Positions 1 through 7,912 of a stretch of 64,000 bases of DNA are shown one piece after another. Position numbers and translations under genes: made by a program. This DNA comes from Gammaproteobacteria bacterium (lineage in GTDB: Bacteria; Pseudomonadota; Gammaproteobacteria; Pseudomonadales; Halieaceae): NCBI GenBank assembly GCA_030427485.1, contig JAUICG010000004.1:58955-122954 (forward strand). Direction: 5' to 3'. How positions within the stretch are numbered: position 1 is the first letter of the stretch; every line of letters starts with the position of its first letter. The notes beneath the pieces were generated by a model. That model did not search any database and had not been told where the DNA came from. It worked only from the letters and a program-made list of their open reading frames with translations.

Positions 1-555
1 AACAAAGCGGGCGGTGCAGGCTTTCAGGTGACGGCCTATACCCAGACCTGGTCGGATGTGGAAGCGCGGATCGGCAGCAAAGCCAAGGCGGGTCAGGTAG
101 CTGGTAACTTCAATACAATGTTGATGCTGCGGGTCAAGGAGCTGGACACGGCAGACATGCTGACCGAACAGTTGCCCAGGGTCGAAGTGTTCAGTCTGAT
201 GAGTGTTTCCGGCGTCGACGATTCATCGGACCCTGGGTCTGGCGTCGACTTCAAGTCCCGTAACGAAGATCGAATCAGTGTCTCGGAAGTGCCAATGCTG
301 ACAGCTGCTGATATGGTCACGCTACCCAAAGGGCAGGCCTTCGCGCTATTGGAGGGCGGTCAGCTCTGGAAACTCCGCATTCCCTTGCCAGATAACCTTG
401 GGGATGCCGCCATACCGAGCAATTTTGAGGCGATGGCCGATGCAATGCGGCGCAGCTACATCACTAACGATCATTGGTATCGGGTGACCGATCACTGGTG
501 GCATGCTGTGTCTGAGGTCGCGCCAGATTCATCCGAACAGGTCGCTTCACCTTAA
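1..555 (+). CDS. traD: ICE conjugative coupling protein, TraD (SXT/TOL/PFGI-1 subfamily), C-terminal fragment
   Basis: The frame is open from base 1 and ends at a TAA at 553-555, so this is the C-terminal ~184 residues of a gene that starts before the window; the GTG at 28 is internal. The family is a VirD4-like ATPase that hands the relaxase-DNA complex to the type IV secretion channel at the inner membrane. The Walker motifs lie outside the window. What is visible is the end of the catalytic fold (AGGAGFQVTAYTQTW, then a conserved RIGSKAKAGQVAGNFNT region) and the family's variable tail, which ends in a segment rich in Trp and His (DHWYRVTDHWWHA). The next gene starts 2 bases after the stop, as in the conserved ICE order coupling protein / PFL_4697-type membrane protein. 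The identification rests on this tail plus the neighbour. Confidence 0.78.
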   Translation, partial: NKAGGAGFQVTAYTQTWSDVEARIGSKAKAGQVAGNFNTMLMLRVKELDTADMLTEQLPRVEVFSLMSVSGVDDSSDPGSGVDFKSRNEDRISVSEVPMLTAADMVTLPKGQAFALLEGGQLWKLRIPLPDNLGDAAIPSNFEAMADAMRRSYITNDHWYRVTDHWWHAVSEVAPDSSEQVASP

Positions 556-556
556 G

Positions 557-1288
557 GTGGCGGAACCGACCGAACCCCGCCGACCCGTCGCAAGCCCGGG
601 CATCTTCTCCCGGATTTTGACGGGTATCGCACAGTGCTTCAAATGGCTCTTCCTCTCCCTGGTCTTCTCCGTTTTGATCGAGTGGATTGGCATGGTGTTC
701 TGGTGGGAGGAGCAGGGCTTAGCGCATAGCCGGCAGATGCTGGTGAATGAGTTGCAGTTCCTGGGCGCGGACTTTCATCGCAGTTGGCTGACCGCACATC
801 CCATGCAGTTCGCCAGTGAGTTGTCGGAGCGCTTCTACTACTTCGCCTTTGAGTGGACCGGGTTTGTCGATCTCCTCCAGTGGATTACGCAGGCTCCATC
901 TATTGAAGAATCCGGCGTGCGCCCGGTGCTCCATCGGCTTTACCGACCGGTAGCTGACTTTGTTCTGGCTGGGATGCAAATCACCCAGGTCTTCGCGGTG
1001 CGCCTGGCTATTCTTGCTCTGGCCACACCAGTGTTTGGACTTTTCACGCTGGTGGCGCTGGTGGATGGCCTGGTGCGGCGGGACCTGCGGCGCTGGGGCG
1101 GCGGCAGGGAAAGCTCTTTCGTCTACCACTACGCCAAGAAAGCCGCCATACCACTAATTGTCATGGCTTGGGTGCTGTACCTGGCGCTGCCGTTCAGCTT
1201 GCACCCGTCCTGGATTATCCTGCCGTTCGCTCTGGCCTTCGCCTTCGCTGTAACCATCACGGCCAGTACCTTCAAAAAGTATCTCTGA
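557..1288 (+). CDS. ICE membrane protein, PFL_4697 / TIGR03747 family
   Basis: A 243-residue integral membrane protein conserved directly downstream of the coupling protein in PFGI-1-type ICEs; its biochemical role in transfer is unknown. I chose the GTG at 557 (VAEPTEPRR) because it follows the traD stop by one base; starting upstream at 503 would overlap traD by 53 bases and add a non-conserved leader. Visible features: a hydrophobic helix near residues 25-45 (CFKWLFLSLVFSVLIEW), a periplasmic stretch containing FWWEEQGL, and two to three helices in the second half (AVRLAILALATPVFGLFTLVALVDG and a C-terminal pair). In related elements the pilus-assembly block follows close by; here it is separated by about 6.8 kb of accessory genes. 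Confidence 0.8.
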   Translation: MAEPTEPRRPVASPGIFSRILTGIAQCFKWLFLSLVFSVLIEWIGMVFWWEEQGLAHSRQMLVNELQFLGADFHRSWLTAHPMQFASELSERFYYFAFEWTGFVDLLQWITQAPSIEESGVRPVLHRLYRPVADFVLAGMQITQVFAVRLAILALATPVFGLFTLVALVDGLVRRDLRRWGGGRESSFVYHYAKKAAIPLIVMAWVLYLALPFSLHPSWIILPFALAFAFAVTITASTFKKYL

Positions 1289-1348
1289 TACAGTTGACTG
1301 TACTATTACAGTTTGCTAGGCTGTATTTGAGCACTGTAAATATACAGT
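1289..1348. promoter_or_regulatory. Operator cluster of TACAGT/ACTGTA palindromes and promoter of the Xre-RES operon
   Basis: Upstream of the antitoxin gene the hexamer TACAGT or its complement ACTGTA recurs. TACAGTTGACTGTA (1289-1302) is a perfect palindrome with a 2-base centre and contains a -35-like TTGACT at 1294-1299. ACTGTA-AATA-TACAGT (1333-1348) is a second palindrome with a 4-base centre. A further TACAGT at 1307 and CTGTA at 1321 sit between them. Xre-type antitoxins of RES systems usually repress their own operon, so I infer these are antitoxin binding sites overlapping the promoter. The -10 element is not obvious (weak TAGGCT at 1317). An AGGAGG ribosome site follows just before the ATG at 1373. 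Confidence 0.65.
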
Positions 1349-1372
1349 CTAAATGCTGTTCAGGAGGTAGTC

Positions 1373-1774
1373 ATGATCGCTCAAGCCGAACAACTGCTGC
1401 AGCGTGGTTCCAGTGTCACCAGTTCACTGCTGCCAGCGATTTTTCGTATTTTCAGCCAGTGGCGTCTGACTGGCGCCCAGCAGATGACCCTGTTGGGGCT
1501 CAGCAACGAGAAGACCCTCTACAACTGGAAGAGCCAGCCGGAGAAGGCCAAGCTGACGCGGGATCTGCTGGAACGGGCCAGCTATATCCTGGGTATCTAC
1601 AAATCCCTGGAGATTCTGTTGCCTGATGAGGGTCTGGCCGATCAGTGGCTGGCTACCCCCAACGACAACCCGTTGTTCAATGGCACAGCGCCGCTGGATC
1701 GTTTGCTGGCAGGGCAGGTGACAGACTTGGCCATGGTCAGAAATTTCCTCGATGCGGAGCGTGGTGGCTGGTGA
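1373..1774 (+). CDS. Xre/MbcA/ParS-family antitoxin (DUF2384) of a RES toxin-antitoxin pair
   Basis: A 133-residue antitoxin. The N-terminal half is an Xre-like helix-turn-helix (around residues 30-60, containing LTGAQQMTLLGLSNEKTLYNW) and the C-terminal half is the DUF2384 toxin-binding region, with the usual motif order ILGIYKSLEILLPDEGLADQWL and NDNPLFNG near residues 75-105. In the family the antitoxin blocks the RES active site with its C-terminal tail and represses the operon. The start has a strong AGGAGG site (1362-1367). It overlaps the toxin gene by 4 bases (GTGA), so the two are translationally coupled. The palindromes just upstream support autoregulation. Confidence 0.88.
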   Translation: MIAQAEQLLQRGSSVTSSLLPAIFRIFSQWRLTGAQQMTLLGLSNEKTLYNWKSQPEKAKLTRDLLERASYILGIYKSLEILLPDEGLADQWLATPNDNPLFNGTAPLDRLLAGQVTDLAMVRNFLDAERGGW

Positions 1775-2463
1775 TCGATATCGATAGACTACCCAGTAGC
1801 GAGGTAAATGAACCGGTCTATAGGGTCATTCTGTCGCGCTATCCTCAGATCCATCTTTTCGAACGCGTCTCCAGTCCGCAGGATTGGGACGTGCTCTATG
1901 CTGTGGAGTCTCTGACTAACCCCAGGTTGCGGGATGAAGTGGGAGATATTCGCCTGGTGCCACTGGAAGACCGGGTGTACGGCGATGGCGCATCCTGGAT
2001 CATGGCGGCCTTCACTCACCCACCGGTGGATGGACGTGGTGGCCGCTTCAATCGAGATTTTGGCATCTACTATTGCGCCGCGGATGAGACGGTCGCCATC
2101 GCCGAATCATCCTTCCATCGGGCACGATTCCTACGAGAATCCAGAATCGACAAGACTACCCAGGAGCTGCGCGTTATCCGCGCGCAGCTGGGGCCGACAA
2201 CCCTTCACGATGTACGGCACCTGGTCGGAAACGCTATCTACGATCCCGACGATTATGGCGAAGCACAGACACTTGGCTATACGCTGCGAGCTGCTAATAG
2301 CTTCGGCATTCACTACCAAAGCGTGAGAGCGAAAGGGGAGTGCTACGGGGTGATGCGGCCAAAGGCGCTCACGGATGCCATCCACTGGCGCTATCTGCGC
2401 TACCACTATGAACAGGGGTCAGTCGTGAATGTTGAATCCCTGGACGGCAGTGGCAGGAGGTGA
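1771..2463 (+). CDS. RES-domain toxin (NAD+-degrading)
   Basis: A 230-residue RES-domain protein. Characterised members (for example the MbcT/RES toxins) deplete NAD+ and stop growth until neutralised by the cognate Xre antitoxin. The sequence has the family signature residues: an early YR (residues ~17-18), the glycine-rich GRGGRFN (~90) and a downstream ETVAIAESSFHRARF segment with the acidic and Ser residues expected of the fold. I chose the GTG at 1771, which overlaps the antitoxin stop by 4 bases; the longer frame starting at 1645 would read through the antitoxin gene. RES pairs are common on mobile elements, where they may act in stabilisation or phage defence. Confidence 0.88.
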   Translation: MIDIDRLPSSEVNEPVYRVILSRYPQIHLFERVSSPQDWDVLYAVESLTNPRLRDEVGDIRLVPLEDRVYGDGASWIMAAFTHPPVDGRGGRFNRDFGIYYCAADETVAIAESSFHRARFLRESRIDKTTQELRVIRAQLGPTTLHDVRHLVGNAIYDPDDYGEAQTLGYTLRAANSFGIHYQSVRAKGECYGVMRPKALTDAIHWRYLRYHYEQGSVVNVESLDGSGRR

Positions 2464-2468
2464 TGGCA

Positions 2469-3080
2469 ATGTATAAAGAGTTACTGTGGGTCTTTACCCA
2501 ACTACCAGACGATTACATCGTGCTCGATACCGAAACCACCGGACTCCCTGACGAAAATGGGCTGCCGGACATCGTGACGCTTGGGATCACGGTGGTGAGG
2601 CAGAGAGAGATTGCTAAATCCGTAGAATTTGAAACGCGACCGAAAAAACCCATTTCCGAAGAAGCGCAGTCGATACACGGTATTACCAACGAACAGGCTG
2701 CCGAATTCGAATCCTTCTATTCCCAGTGGCATCAGATAGCCAAATACCTAAAGGATCAGCTCATAGTCATTCATAATGCGAGTTTCGACTGGCCAATCCT
2801 GCTGGATCACGTGGCTCGATACGGTTTAACAATGTCACCAGTACAAGGCGTTTTTTGTAGTCAGAAAGCTGCAATTCCCTGGGCACAGGCAATGGATCTT
2901 CCGTGCAGCCATAGAGGACCGTCGTTGGATACGTTGACGAAGGCGCTTGGTGTTGAAGATCTCAGAGCAAAAGAGGGTGGAATTCATGGGGGAAAGATTG
3001 ATAGCCGGCAGACCGTTAGGGTTCTAGAGGCGATGAGACGCTTTGGAAATGTACATATAGGTGTAAGGGTGAATGGTTGA
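2469..3080 (+). CDS. DnaQ-like 3'-5' exonuclease (DEDDh family)
   Basis: About 203 residues of an RNase T/DnaQ-fold exonuclease. Visible motifs: ExoI VLDTETTGLP (the D-x-E pair), SIHGITNEQA, ExoII VIHNASFDWPILLDHV, and the ExoIII region HGGKIDSRQT carrying the last His and Asp of the DEDDh set. It would remove nucleotides from 3' ends of DNA or RNA in the cytoplasm. I chose the ATG at 2469 because AGGAGG at 2455-2460 is 8 bases away; the ATG at 2463 is too close to that site, and the GTG at 2460 overlaps it. It begins 5 bases after the RES stop, so it is the third gene of that operon. A proofreading subunit is unlikely because no polymerase contact region is visible; an accessory defence role is speculation. 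Confidence 0.85.
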   Translation: MYKELLWVFTQLPDDYIVLDTETTGLPDENGLPDIVTLGITVVRQREIAKSVEFETRPKKPISEEAQSIHGITNEQAAEFESFYSQWHQIAKYLKDQLIVIHNASFDWPILLDHVARYGLTMSPVQGVFCSQKAAIPWAQAMDLPCSHRGPSLDTLTKALGVEDLRAKEGGIHGGKIDSRQTVRVLEAMRRFGNVHIGVRVNG

Positions 3081-3295
3081 GGTTGGGAAGATCTACAAAT
3101 GAGTCCCGTTATGGCCATAAGTAGAAAGAAGGTTGGGCTAACAGTGGTGAACCGAACTGCGCGGTAAGAAGCCCTAGACGGTATTTAATATTTGGAAGTG
3201 GGTCAGACCTTTGATAATGAATGTCTTAGTTTTTTGCACTCTGATGAGTAGTATGACTTTTGAAAAATTGGTTTTACGTCGGAAAGGAGAAGAGA

Positions 3296-4471
3296 ATGTT
3301 TGATAGCCGTGGTGTGTTGTTTTGGCCGGTAGGCACAGGGGATAGCACGACATTTGTAGTCCGTGAAGACAAAATTATGTTTCAGGTTGATTTGCGCCAC
3401 ACAGCCAAGTCCGAAGATGACGAAACGGACTGTGCTCCGATCATTGATCATCTAGAAGAGAACCTTCCCGAAGTCGATGGCAAGCCATACTTGTCTGCCT
3501 TCGCTTTAACGCATCCCGACGAGGACCACATCCTTGGTTTCGCCGAGCTTTTGGATCGCGTCACCATCGGCGAGCTTTGGTTCACGCCGCGCGTCTTCCG
3601 TGAGCATGACGATGATGAAGACGGGATGTGTGAGGATGCGCAGGCTTTTCGCGATGAAGCACATCGCCGCGTAACTGCAACCATTGACGCGGGCGGTGAT
3701 CCAGGAAGCGGTGATAGGATTCGCCTCATTGGTTACGACACACTGCTCGAAGAAGAACACTATCAGGGCTTCCCCGAAGAATTTTTCAGCGTTCCCGGCC
3801 ATGTCGTTACGGCCTTAAACGGCGAAGAGCTTGAAGGGGAGTTTCGCGCTTTTATTCACGCCCCCTTCAAACAGGACGATAGCGCTGGGGATCGTAATGA
3901 TACCAGTTTGGTCATGCAGGTTGTCCTGGGGGACGATCCAACGGGAGGTGGCGTGTTACTTTTTGGTGATCACAAGTATCCTACTATCCGCCAGATTTTT
4001 GACGTCTCCAAAGAAAACGGCAATGAAGACAATCTGAAATGGCAAATTTTGCTCGCCTCACATCATTGCAGTAAGTCCGTAATGTACCAGGACGAGGATG
4101 GCATAGAAGTCCTGAAGAAGGACATTCTTGACGATTTCGAGCGCTTACAGGTCGGTGATGGGATGGTCGTTTCTAGCAGTCTTTCGGTTCCGACATCCAA
4201 TTCCAGTGGTGATAATCCGCCTCATGCAAAAGCGAAGGCACGGTATGAAGAGATAGCCGGTGGCGGATTTCTTTGCACACACGACGATGGCGGTCATTCC
4301 GCGCCACTCCAATTCAATCTTGATGCTGGACAATTCGTCCTTGATGATGCTTCTTCAGTTGATGAACCCCATAGTAGTGAAGGAAAGAGTGCACTTGCCG
4401 CCGCAGTTGAGACCGCTCGCGGAAGTGATGAAACGCCATCTGAAAAGGTAGGCTTTGGGCAGTGGAGCTGA
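3296..4471 (+). CDS. Metallo-beta-lactamase-fold hydrolase, first gene of an E2-E1-JAB/patatin operon
   Basis: A 391-residue cytoplasmic protein with no signal peptide. The MBL metal-binding motif is clear: LTHPDEDH at residues 71-78 (His73, Asp75, Asp77, His78). A later LLASHHCSKS (about residues 255-264) and FGDHKYP (about 224) supply probable further ligands. The arrangement resembles ComEC-type and related nuclease/hydrolase MBL domains more than beta-lactamases. I chose the ATG at 3296 over a TTG at 3260 because AAAGGAGA lies 6-13 bases before it. The 3' end overlaps the next gene by 10 bases. The C-terminal ~50 residues are acidic and Ser-rich. Substrate unknown; it sits where a nucleotide cyclase sits in type II CBASS operons but shows no cyclase motifs. 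Confidence 0.8.
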   Translation: MFDSRGVLFWPVGTGDSTTFVVREDKIMFQVDLRHTAKSEDDETDCAPIIDHLEENLPEVDGKPYLSAFALTHPDEDHILGFAELLDRVTIGELWFTPRVFREHDDDEDGMCEDAQAFRDEAHRRVTATIDAGGDPGSGDRIRLIGYDTLLEEEHYQGFPEEFFSVPGHVVTALNGEELEGEFRAFIHAPFKQDDSAGDRNDTSLVMQVVLGDDPTGGGVLLFGDHKYPTIRQIFDVSKENGNEDNLKWQILLASHHCSKSVMYQDEDGIEVLKKDILDDFERLQVGDGMVVSSSLSVPTSNSSGDNPPHAKAKARYEEIAGGGFLCTHDDGGHSAPLQFNLDAGQFVLDDASSVDEPHSSEGKSALAAAVETARGSDETPSEKVGFGQWS

Positions 4472-6753
4472 CGCGAGGACAGGCGCTTGCACTGGATCAG
4501 TTGTATGAGATTGCAGGTTCGTCAGAGGGAGCTCTTGAAATCATGGGCGAACCTGAGGCTGATGAAAAGAATAGCTTCATATGCGTTTGGCTCTCGCTAG
4601 TCACCAAACATTACAAGCACGCCGGAGGTTTTGCCTTCCGTAATCGCGAAATGCTGCGGATTAGAATTTTTCCGAACTTCCCATTTACTGTGCCGCATCT
4701 CTATTTTTCGCATACCCGCTTCATGGGTCAGCCTCATGTGCAATGGGGCAGCCACATATGCCTTTATCAGTCCAGCGAGACGGAATGGCAGCCAAGCGAT
4801 GGCCTTTACGGCTTTTTCCAACGCGTGGATGAATGGATGACGGCTGCAGGCAAGGGAGAACTTGATCCTGATGACGCCCCGCTACATCCGCCAGTTGCTT
4901 ATCCGACATCAAACACACGTTTCATTTTTAACTGCGACGCACCAAATTTGGAAAGGGAAGGTGCAGTTTGGATTGGGCGGGCCGACCTCACCAAAAAGCG
5001 CCAAGGCCGATTTGATGTCGTTGGTTGGGTTGGCCTTGATGATTGGGGCTCAGTAGAGCAACCCGAGCATGTCGCGGCCGCGATTCTACTCTCCAGGCGC
5101 CTGCCGATGGAGTATCCCGATACCATAGATGGCCTACGTAATGCCCTTGAAAAAAATGGGGTCAGCTTTGACCTTTTGTACGCCCTTCTGAAGGTATTCG
5201 CAGCTAAAGTTCCAAAGGACAATCCTATCTATATTGTTGTGGGTGCACCTATGCGACGCAAAGAAGCAGGGACACCGTTGCGGCAGCATCTCAAGGCATG
5301 GGAAATTGATGCAATGGCGGTAAATGCCTTGCATGACATTGTCTTCGGCGCAGACGACAAAGAGCAAGCGTATGCCGAGCTCGCGAAATGGATGATTACG
5401 GCAAAAACTCTCTGGTGTCGGATTTTTGAAAATCGTTCAGAAGTCACCAATCGGCGCGATCTGGGTTCGGTTTTGTCGAGTACCGAAGGCAAGCGCATCC
5501 TTCTCCTCGGTTGTGGCGCTCTTGGGTCTGTTGTTGCTGAACATTTGGTCAGGGCCGGTACAAAATCCTTGATCCTGGTCGATAATGGAATTGTCAGTCC
5601 AGGCATACTTTTGCGTCAGAGATACTCAGACCGCGATGTGGGCTTTGCCAAATCTGAATGTTTGGCGCGAAGCTTATCGGAGATTGGCCTTCCGACCGAA
5701 ATTGAGGTTAGTTTCAAAAACTTGGAAACTGGCATCATAGATAATTTTGATCTTCTCCATGTTGATTTGATAATCAATGCGACTGCATCAGCGCCCGTTG
5801 CACACGCGATTGAGCGCGATCTTCAACGGGCATGCTTACTCATACCAATGATATCGTTGTCGGTGAGTGCTGCCGCCCAATGCGGTTCTGTTGTTGTTAA
5901 GATGCCCCGCTTTCATTCAGGTATCATAGCAATCGACAGACTGACTAAGATTGGCTTGGTGAAGAACAATGCCCATCACCCTGTCGTGAGAGCATTCTGG
6001 CCTAACAAATCAGAAGTGAAGCTGTTTCAGCCGGAACCTGGATGCTCGAAGCCCACGTTTACGGGATCATCAGCCGATTTAGCTGCGCACGCCGCAGTCC
6101 TGCTGAATATCGGGTTGCAACGTATCTCGGAATTAAAGCCCGACCAAGCAGAAACTAACCTTGTCCCTGCGCCTTGGTCAAAAGAGGGTAGCAGTGGCTC
6201 TCTTCACCTAACGTTGGATGACCAGCGAAAAGCACTTGAGCAAAAGCATGGCTATAAGGTATTAACGTCGAAAGTCGCTCAAAGGGGAATAGCCTCCGAG
6301 ATTAAGCGCATTGGGCGCACGCGGTCGGACAAGGTTGAAACCGGAGGCCTCATTTTCGGTGAAATTGATGAGGCACATGGGTGCATTTATGTGGACTCGG
6401 TGACGGGGCCGCCATCGGACAGTGAAGCGAGCGCGGAGAAGTTTCTCTGTGGGACTTCTGGCACCCGAAATATTGGCGCTGCCAAACTCAAACAGAGCGG
6501 GCGATCAAGTCGCTTCATCGGCATCTGGCATACACATCCAATTTCGCTGGGGCGTCCAAGTACGGACGACCTTTATGCGATGGCTCGGTTGCTCCATGGT
6601 CAGGAGCGCCCACCACGTCATGTGGTCATGTTGATCCTGGGATTTTCCGCGACCGATCCCCAACCAAATTATTACCTTTTTCATCGAAGGGATATTCGTG
6701 TCGTTACCGAAGAAGAGTTGCGTCTCATGTTGGAGGGCGAAGTTGCAGTCTAA
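4462..6753 (+). CDS. Single-chain E2-E1-JAB protein (Cap2-Cap3-like conjugation/deconjugation fusion)
   Basis: 763 residues with three enzymes of ubiquitin-like chemistry in one chain. An N-terminal E2-like domain carries its probable catalytic Cys100 in GSHICLY, followed by EWQPSDG. A central E1-like adenylation domain begins with the Rossmann loop LLLGCGALGS (~348-357) and has a probable catalytic Cys528 in PGCSKPTF, a motif placed as in CBASS Cap2. A C-terminal JAB/JAMM protease has Glu626 (ETGGLIFGE) and the zinc motif HTHP-x6-STDD (His690, His692, Ser700, Asp703). In type II CBASS, Cap2 links the cyclase to a target and Cap3 cuts it off, normally as separate proteins. The GTG start overlaps the MBL gene by 10 bases; the stop overlaps the patatin gene by 11. 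Confidence 0.88.
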   Translation: MELTRGQALALDQLYEIAGSSEGALEIMGEPEADEKNSFICVWLSLVTKHYKHAGGFAFRNREMLRIRIFPNFPFTVPHLYFSHTRFMGQPHVQWGSHICLYQSSETEWQPSDGLYGFFQRVDEWMTAAGKGELDPDDAPLHPPVAYPTSNTRFIFNCDAPNLEREGAVWIGRADLTKKRQGRFDVVGWVGLDDWGSVEQPEHVAAAILLSRRLPMEYPDTIDGLRNALEKNGVSFDLLYALLKVFAAKVPKDNPIYIVVGAPMRRKEAGTPLRQHLKAWEIDAMAVNALHDIVFGADDKEQAYAELAKWMITAKTLWCRIFENRSEVTNRRDLGSVLSSTEGKRILLLGCGALGSVVAEHLVRAGTKSLILVDNGIVSPGILLRQRYSDRDVGFAKSECLARSLSEIGLPTEIEVSFKNLETGIIDNFDLLHVDLIINATASAPVAHAIERDLQRACLLIPMISLSVSAAAQCGSVVVKMPRFHSGIIAIDRLTKIGLVKNNAHHPVVRAFWPNKSEVKLFQPEPGCSKPTFTGSSADLAAHAAVLLNIGLQRISELKPDQAETNLVPAPWSKEGSSGSLHLTLDDQRKALEQKHGYKVLTSKVAQRGIASEIKRIGRTRSDKVETGGLIFGEIDEAHGCIYVDSVTGPPSDSEASAEKFLCGTSGTRNIGAAKLKQSGRSSRFIGIWHTHPISLGRPSTDDLYAMARLLHGQERPPRHVVMLILGFSATDPQPNYYLFHRRDIRVVTEEELRLMLEGEVAV

Positions 6754-7912
6754 AGTAGGACTTGCCCTTTCTGGGGGTGGATCACGGGCAATGGCATTTC
6801 ATCTTGGATGCTTACGGGCACTCGATGATCTTGGCGTGCTGTCGAAGGTATCCGTGCTATCGTCAGTGTCAGGCGGAAGCGTTATCGCCGCACTATATGC
6901 CTACAATGACGAGTCATTCGCCGAATTTGAACTTCGGGTTCAAACGCTACTCCGCAAAGGACTCGTGGGCGGTATAGCGCACCAAACACTATTCTCGCCA
7001 GAAACCCCAAAGATAGTAGCCGCACAGTTGACATCCGGCATTTGCGCAGCTGTTGGCCGCCTCGTTCGTTTAGGCGGCAGTGCCCTCGCGTTAGCTGGCG
7101 CGGACCGAGAAAGCATCGGACAATTCACGCAGCGCTTTCAAGCGCCATTTCCGCGATTTGCGAGTCGCTCTACCGCTTTTGAACGACACCTGCGAAAGCG
7201 TGTATTTGGAGAGTTAACGGTCAACCAGGTGGCCAGAAAGGGCCTTGATGTTGTTCTTAATGCGACCGAACTTAGCACGGGCACTGCATTTCGGTTTGGT
7301 TCCCAGGAAACAGGAACATGGCGATATGGGCGACTGGCCGGAGCACCTCCCCATGTGTCGAAGGCTGTCGCCGCATCCGCTTGTTTTCCAGGTCTCCTGC
7401 CATCCTTTGATGAATTTATGGACTTTGAAAAGGATGGAAAAAAGACGCGACACCGCGTCATGCTGACTGATGGTGGCATTTACGATAATCTGGGCATTAC
7501 CTGTCTATTGCCTGGGCGTTCAGCAGAATTCAGCACGAATGTGTCCGACATTGACTTCATCATCGCATGCGATGCAGGTCAAGGCATGCCGTCGGGAACC
7601 GCTCGTCCTTACCTTTGGTCAAGCCGGATGCTGATGACCGTAAATACGATTCATCGGCGAACCCATTCGCTGTCATATGACTTGCTGCATCGGATGAAAG
7701 ATACCGGCCAGATCAAGGGCTTTTTACTACCATATCTCGGACAGATCGACGAGAGATTGCCGTATATTTCGGACGATCTTGTGAGACGACACGAGACATT
7801 TGATTACCCGACGGATTTTAGTCCTATGAAGGAAATTGACATTGAGCGCCTTGGGTTGCGCGGCGAGCAACTCACTAAACTCCTATTCGACCACTATCAG
7901 CCCAATTTTTGA
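6743..7912 (+). CDS. Patatin-like phospholipase (CapV-like candidate effector)
   Basis: A 389-residue patatin-fold serine lipase. The oxyanion loop SGGGSRA is at residues 10-16, the nucleophile Ser43 lies in SVSGGS (an S-x-S-x-G form of the usual G-x-S-x-G), and the dyad Asp243 is in LTDGGIYDN. No signal peptide. CapV-type patatins hydrolyse membrane phospholipids when triggered by cyclic dinucleotides and kill phage-infected cells. I chose the TTG at 6743, preceded by GGAGGG at 6732-6737 and just before the conserved VGLALSGGG; the GTG at 6698 adds only a non-conserved leader. It overlaps the E2-E1-JAB gene by 11 bases, so the three genes form one coupled operon. The effector role is inferred from domain and context. 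Confidence 0.86.
   Translation: MQSKVGLALSGGGSRAMAFHLGCLRALDDLGVLSKVSVLSSVSGGSVIAALYAYNDESFAEFELRVQTLLRKGLVGGIAHQTLFSPETPKIVAAQLTSGICAAVGRLVRLGGSALALAGADRESIGQFTQRFQAPFPRFASRSTAFERHLRKRVFGELTVNQVARKGLDVVLNATELSTGTAFRFGSQETGTWRYGRLAGAPPHVSKAVAASACFPGLLPSFDEFMDFEKDGKKTRHRVMLTDGGIYDNLGITCLLPGRSAEFSTNVSDIDFIIACDAGQGMPSGTARPYLWSSRMLMTVNTIHRRTHSLSYDLLHRMKDTGQIKGFLLPYLGQIDERLPYISDDLVRRHETFDYPTDFSPMKEIDIERLGLRGEQLTKLLFDHYQPNF

Noticed and set aside
503..556. Upstream start for the PFL_4697-type membrane protein.
   Set aside because: It would overlap the traD stop by 53 bases and add a leader not seen in the family; the GTG at 557 fits the junction.
1168..1626. Open frame across the intergenic region and the start of the antitoxin gene.
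   Set aside because: It runs through the palindromic operator and the Xre antitoxin in another frame, and its product has no recognisable features.
4400..4471. The C-terminal tail of the MBL protein as a hidden ubiquitin-like conjugation tail.
   Set aside because: It ends VGFGQWS with no Gly-Gly or beta-grasp region; nothing in the tail resembles a Ubl.
3296..7912. A complete type II CBASS system.
   Set aside because: No CD-NTase: the first protein has MBL ligands and no GS-x(n)-D-x-D nucleotidyltransferase motif, and no other gene in the operon or its flanks could supply one. Calling it CBASS would overstate the evidence.
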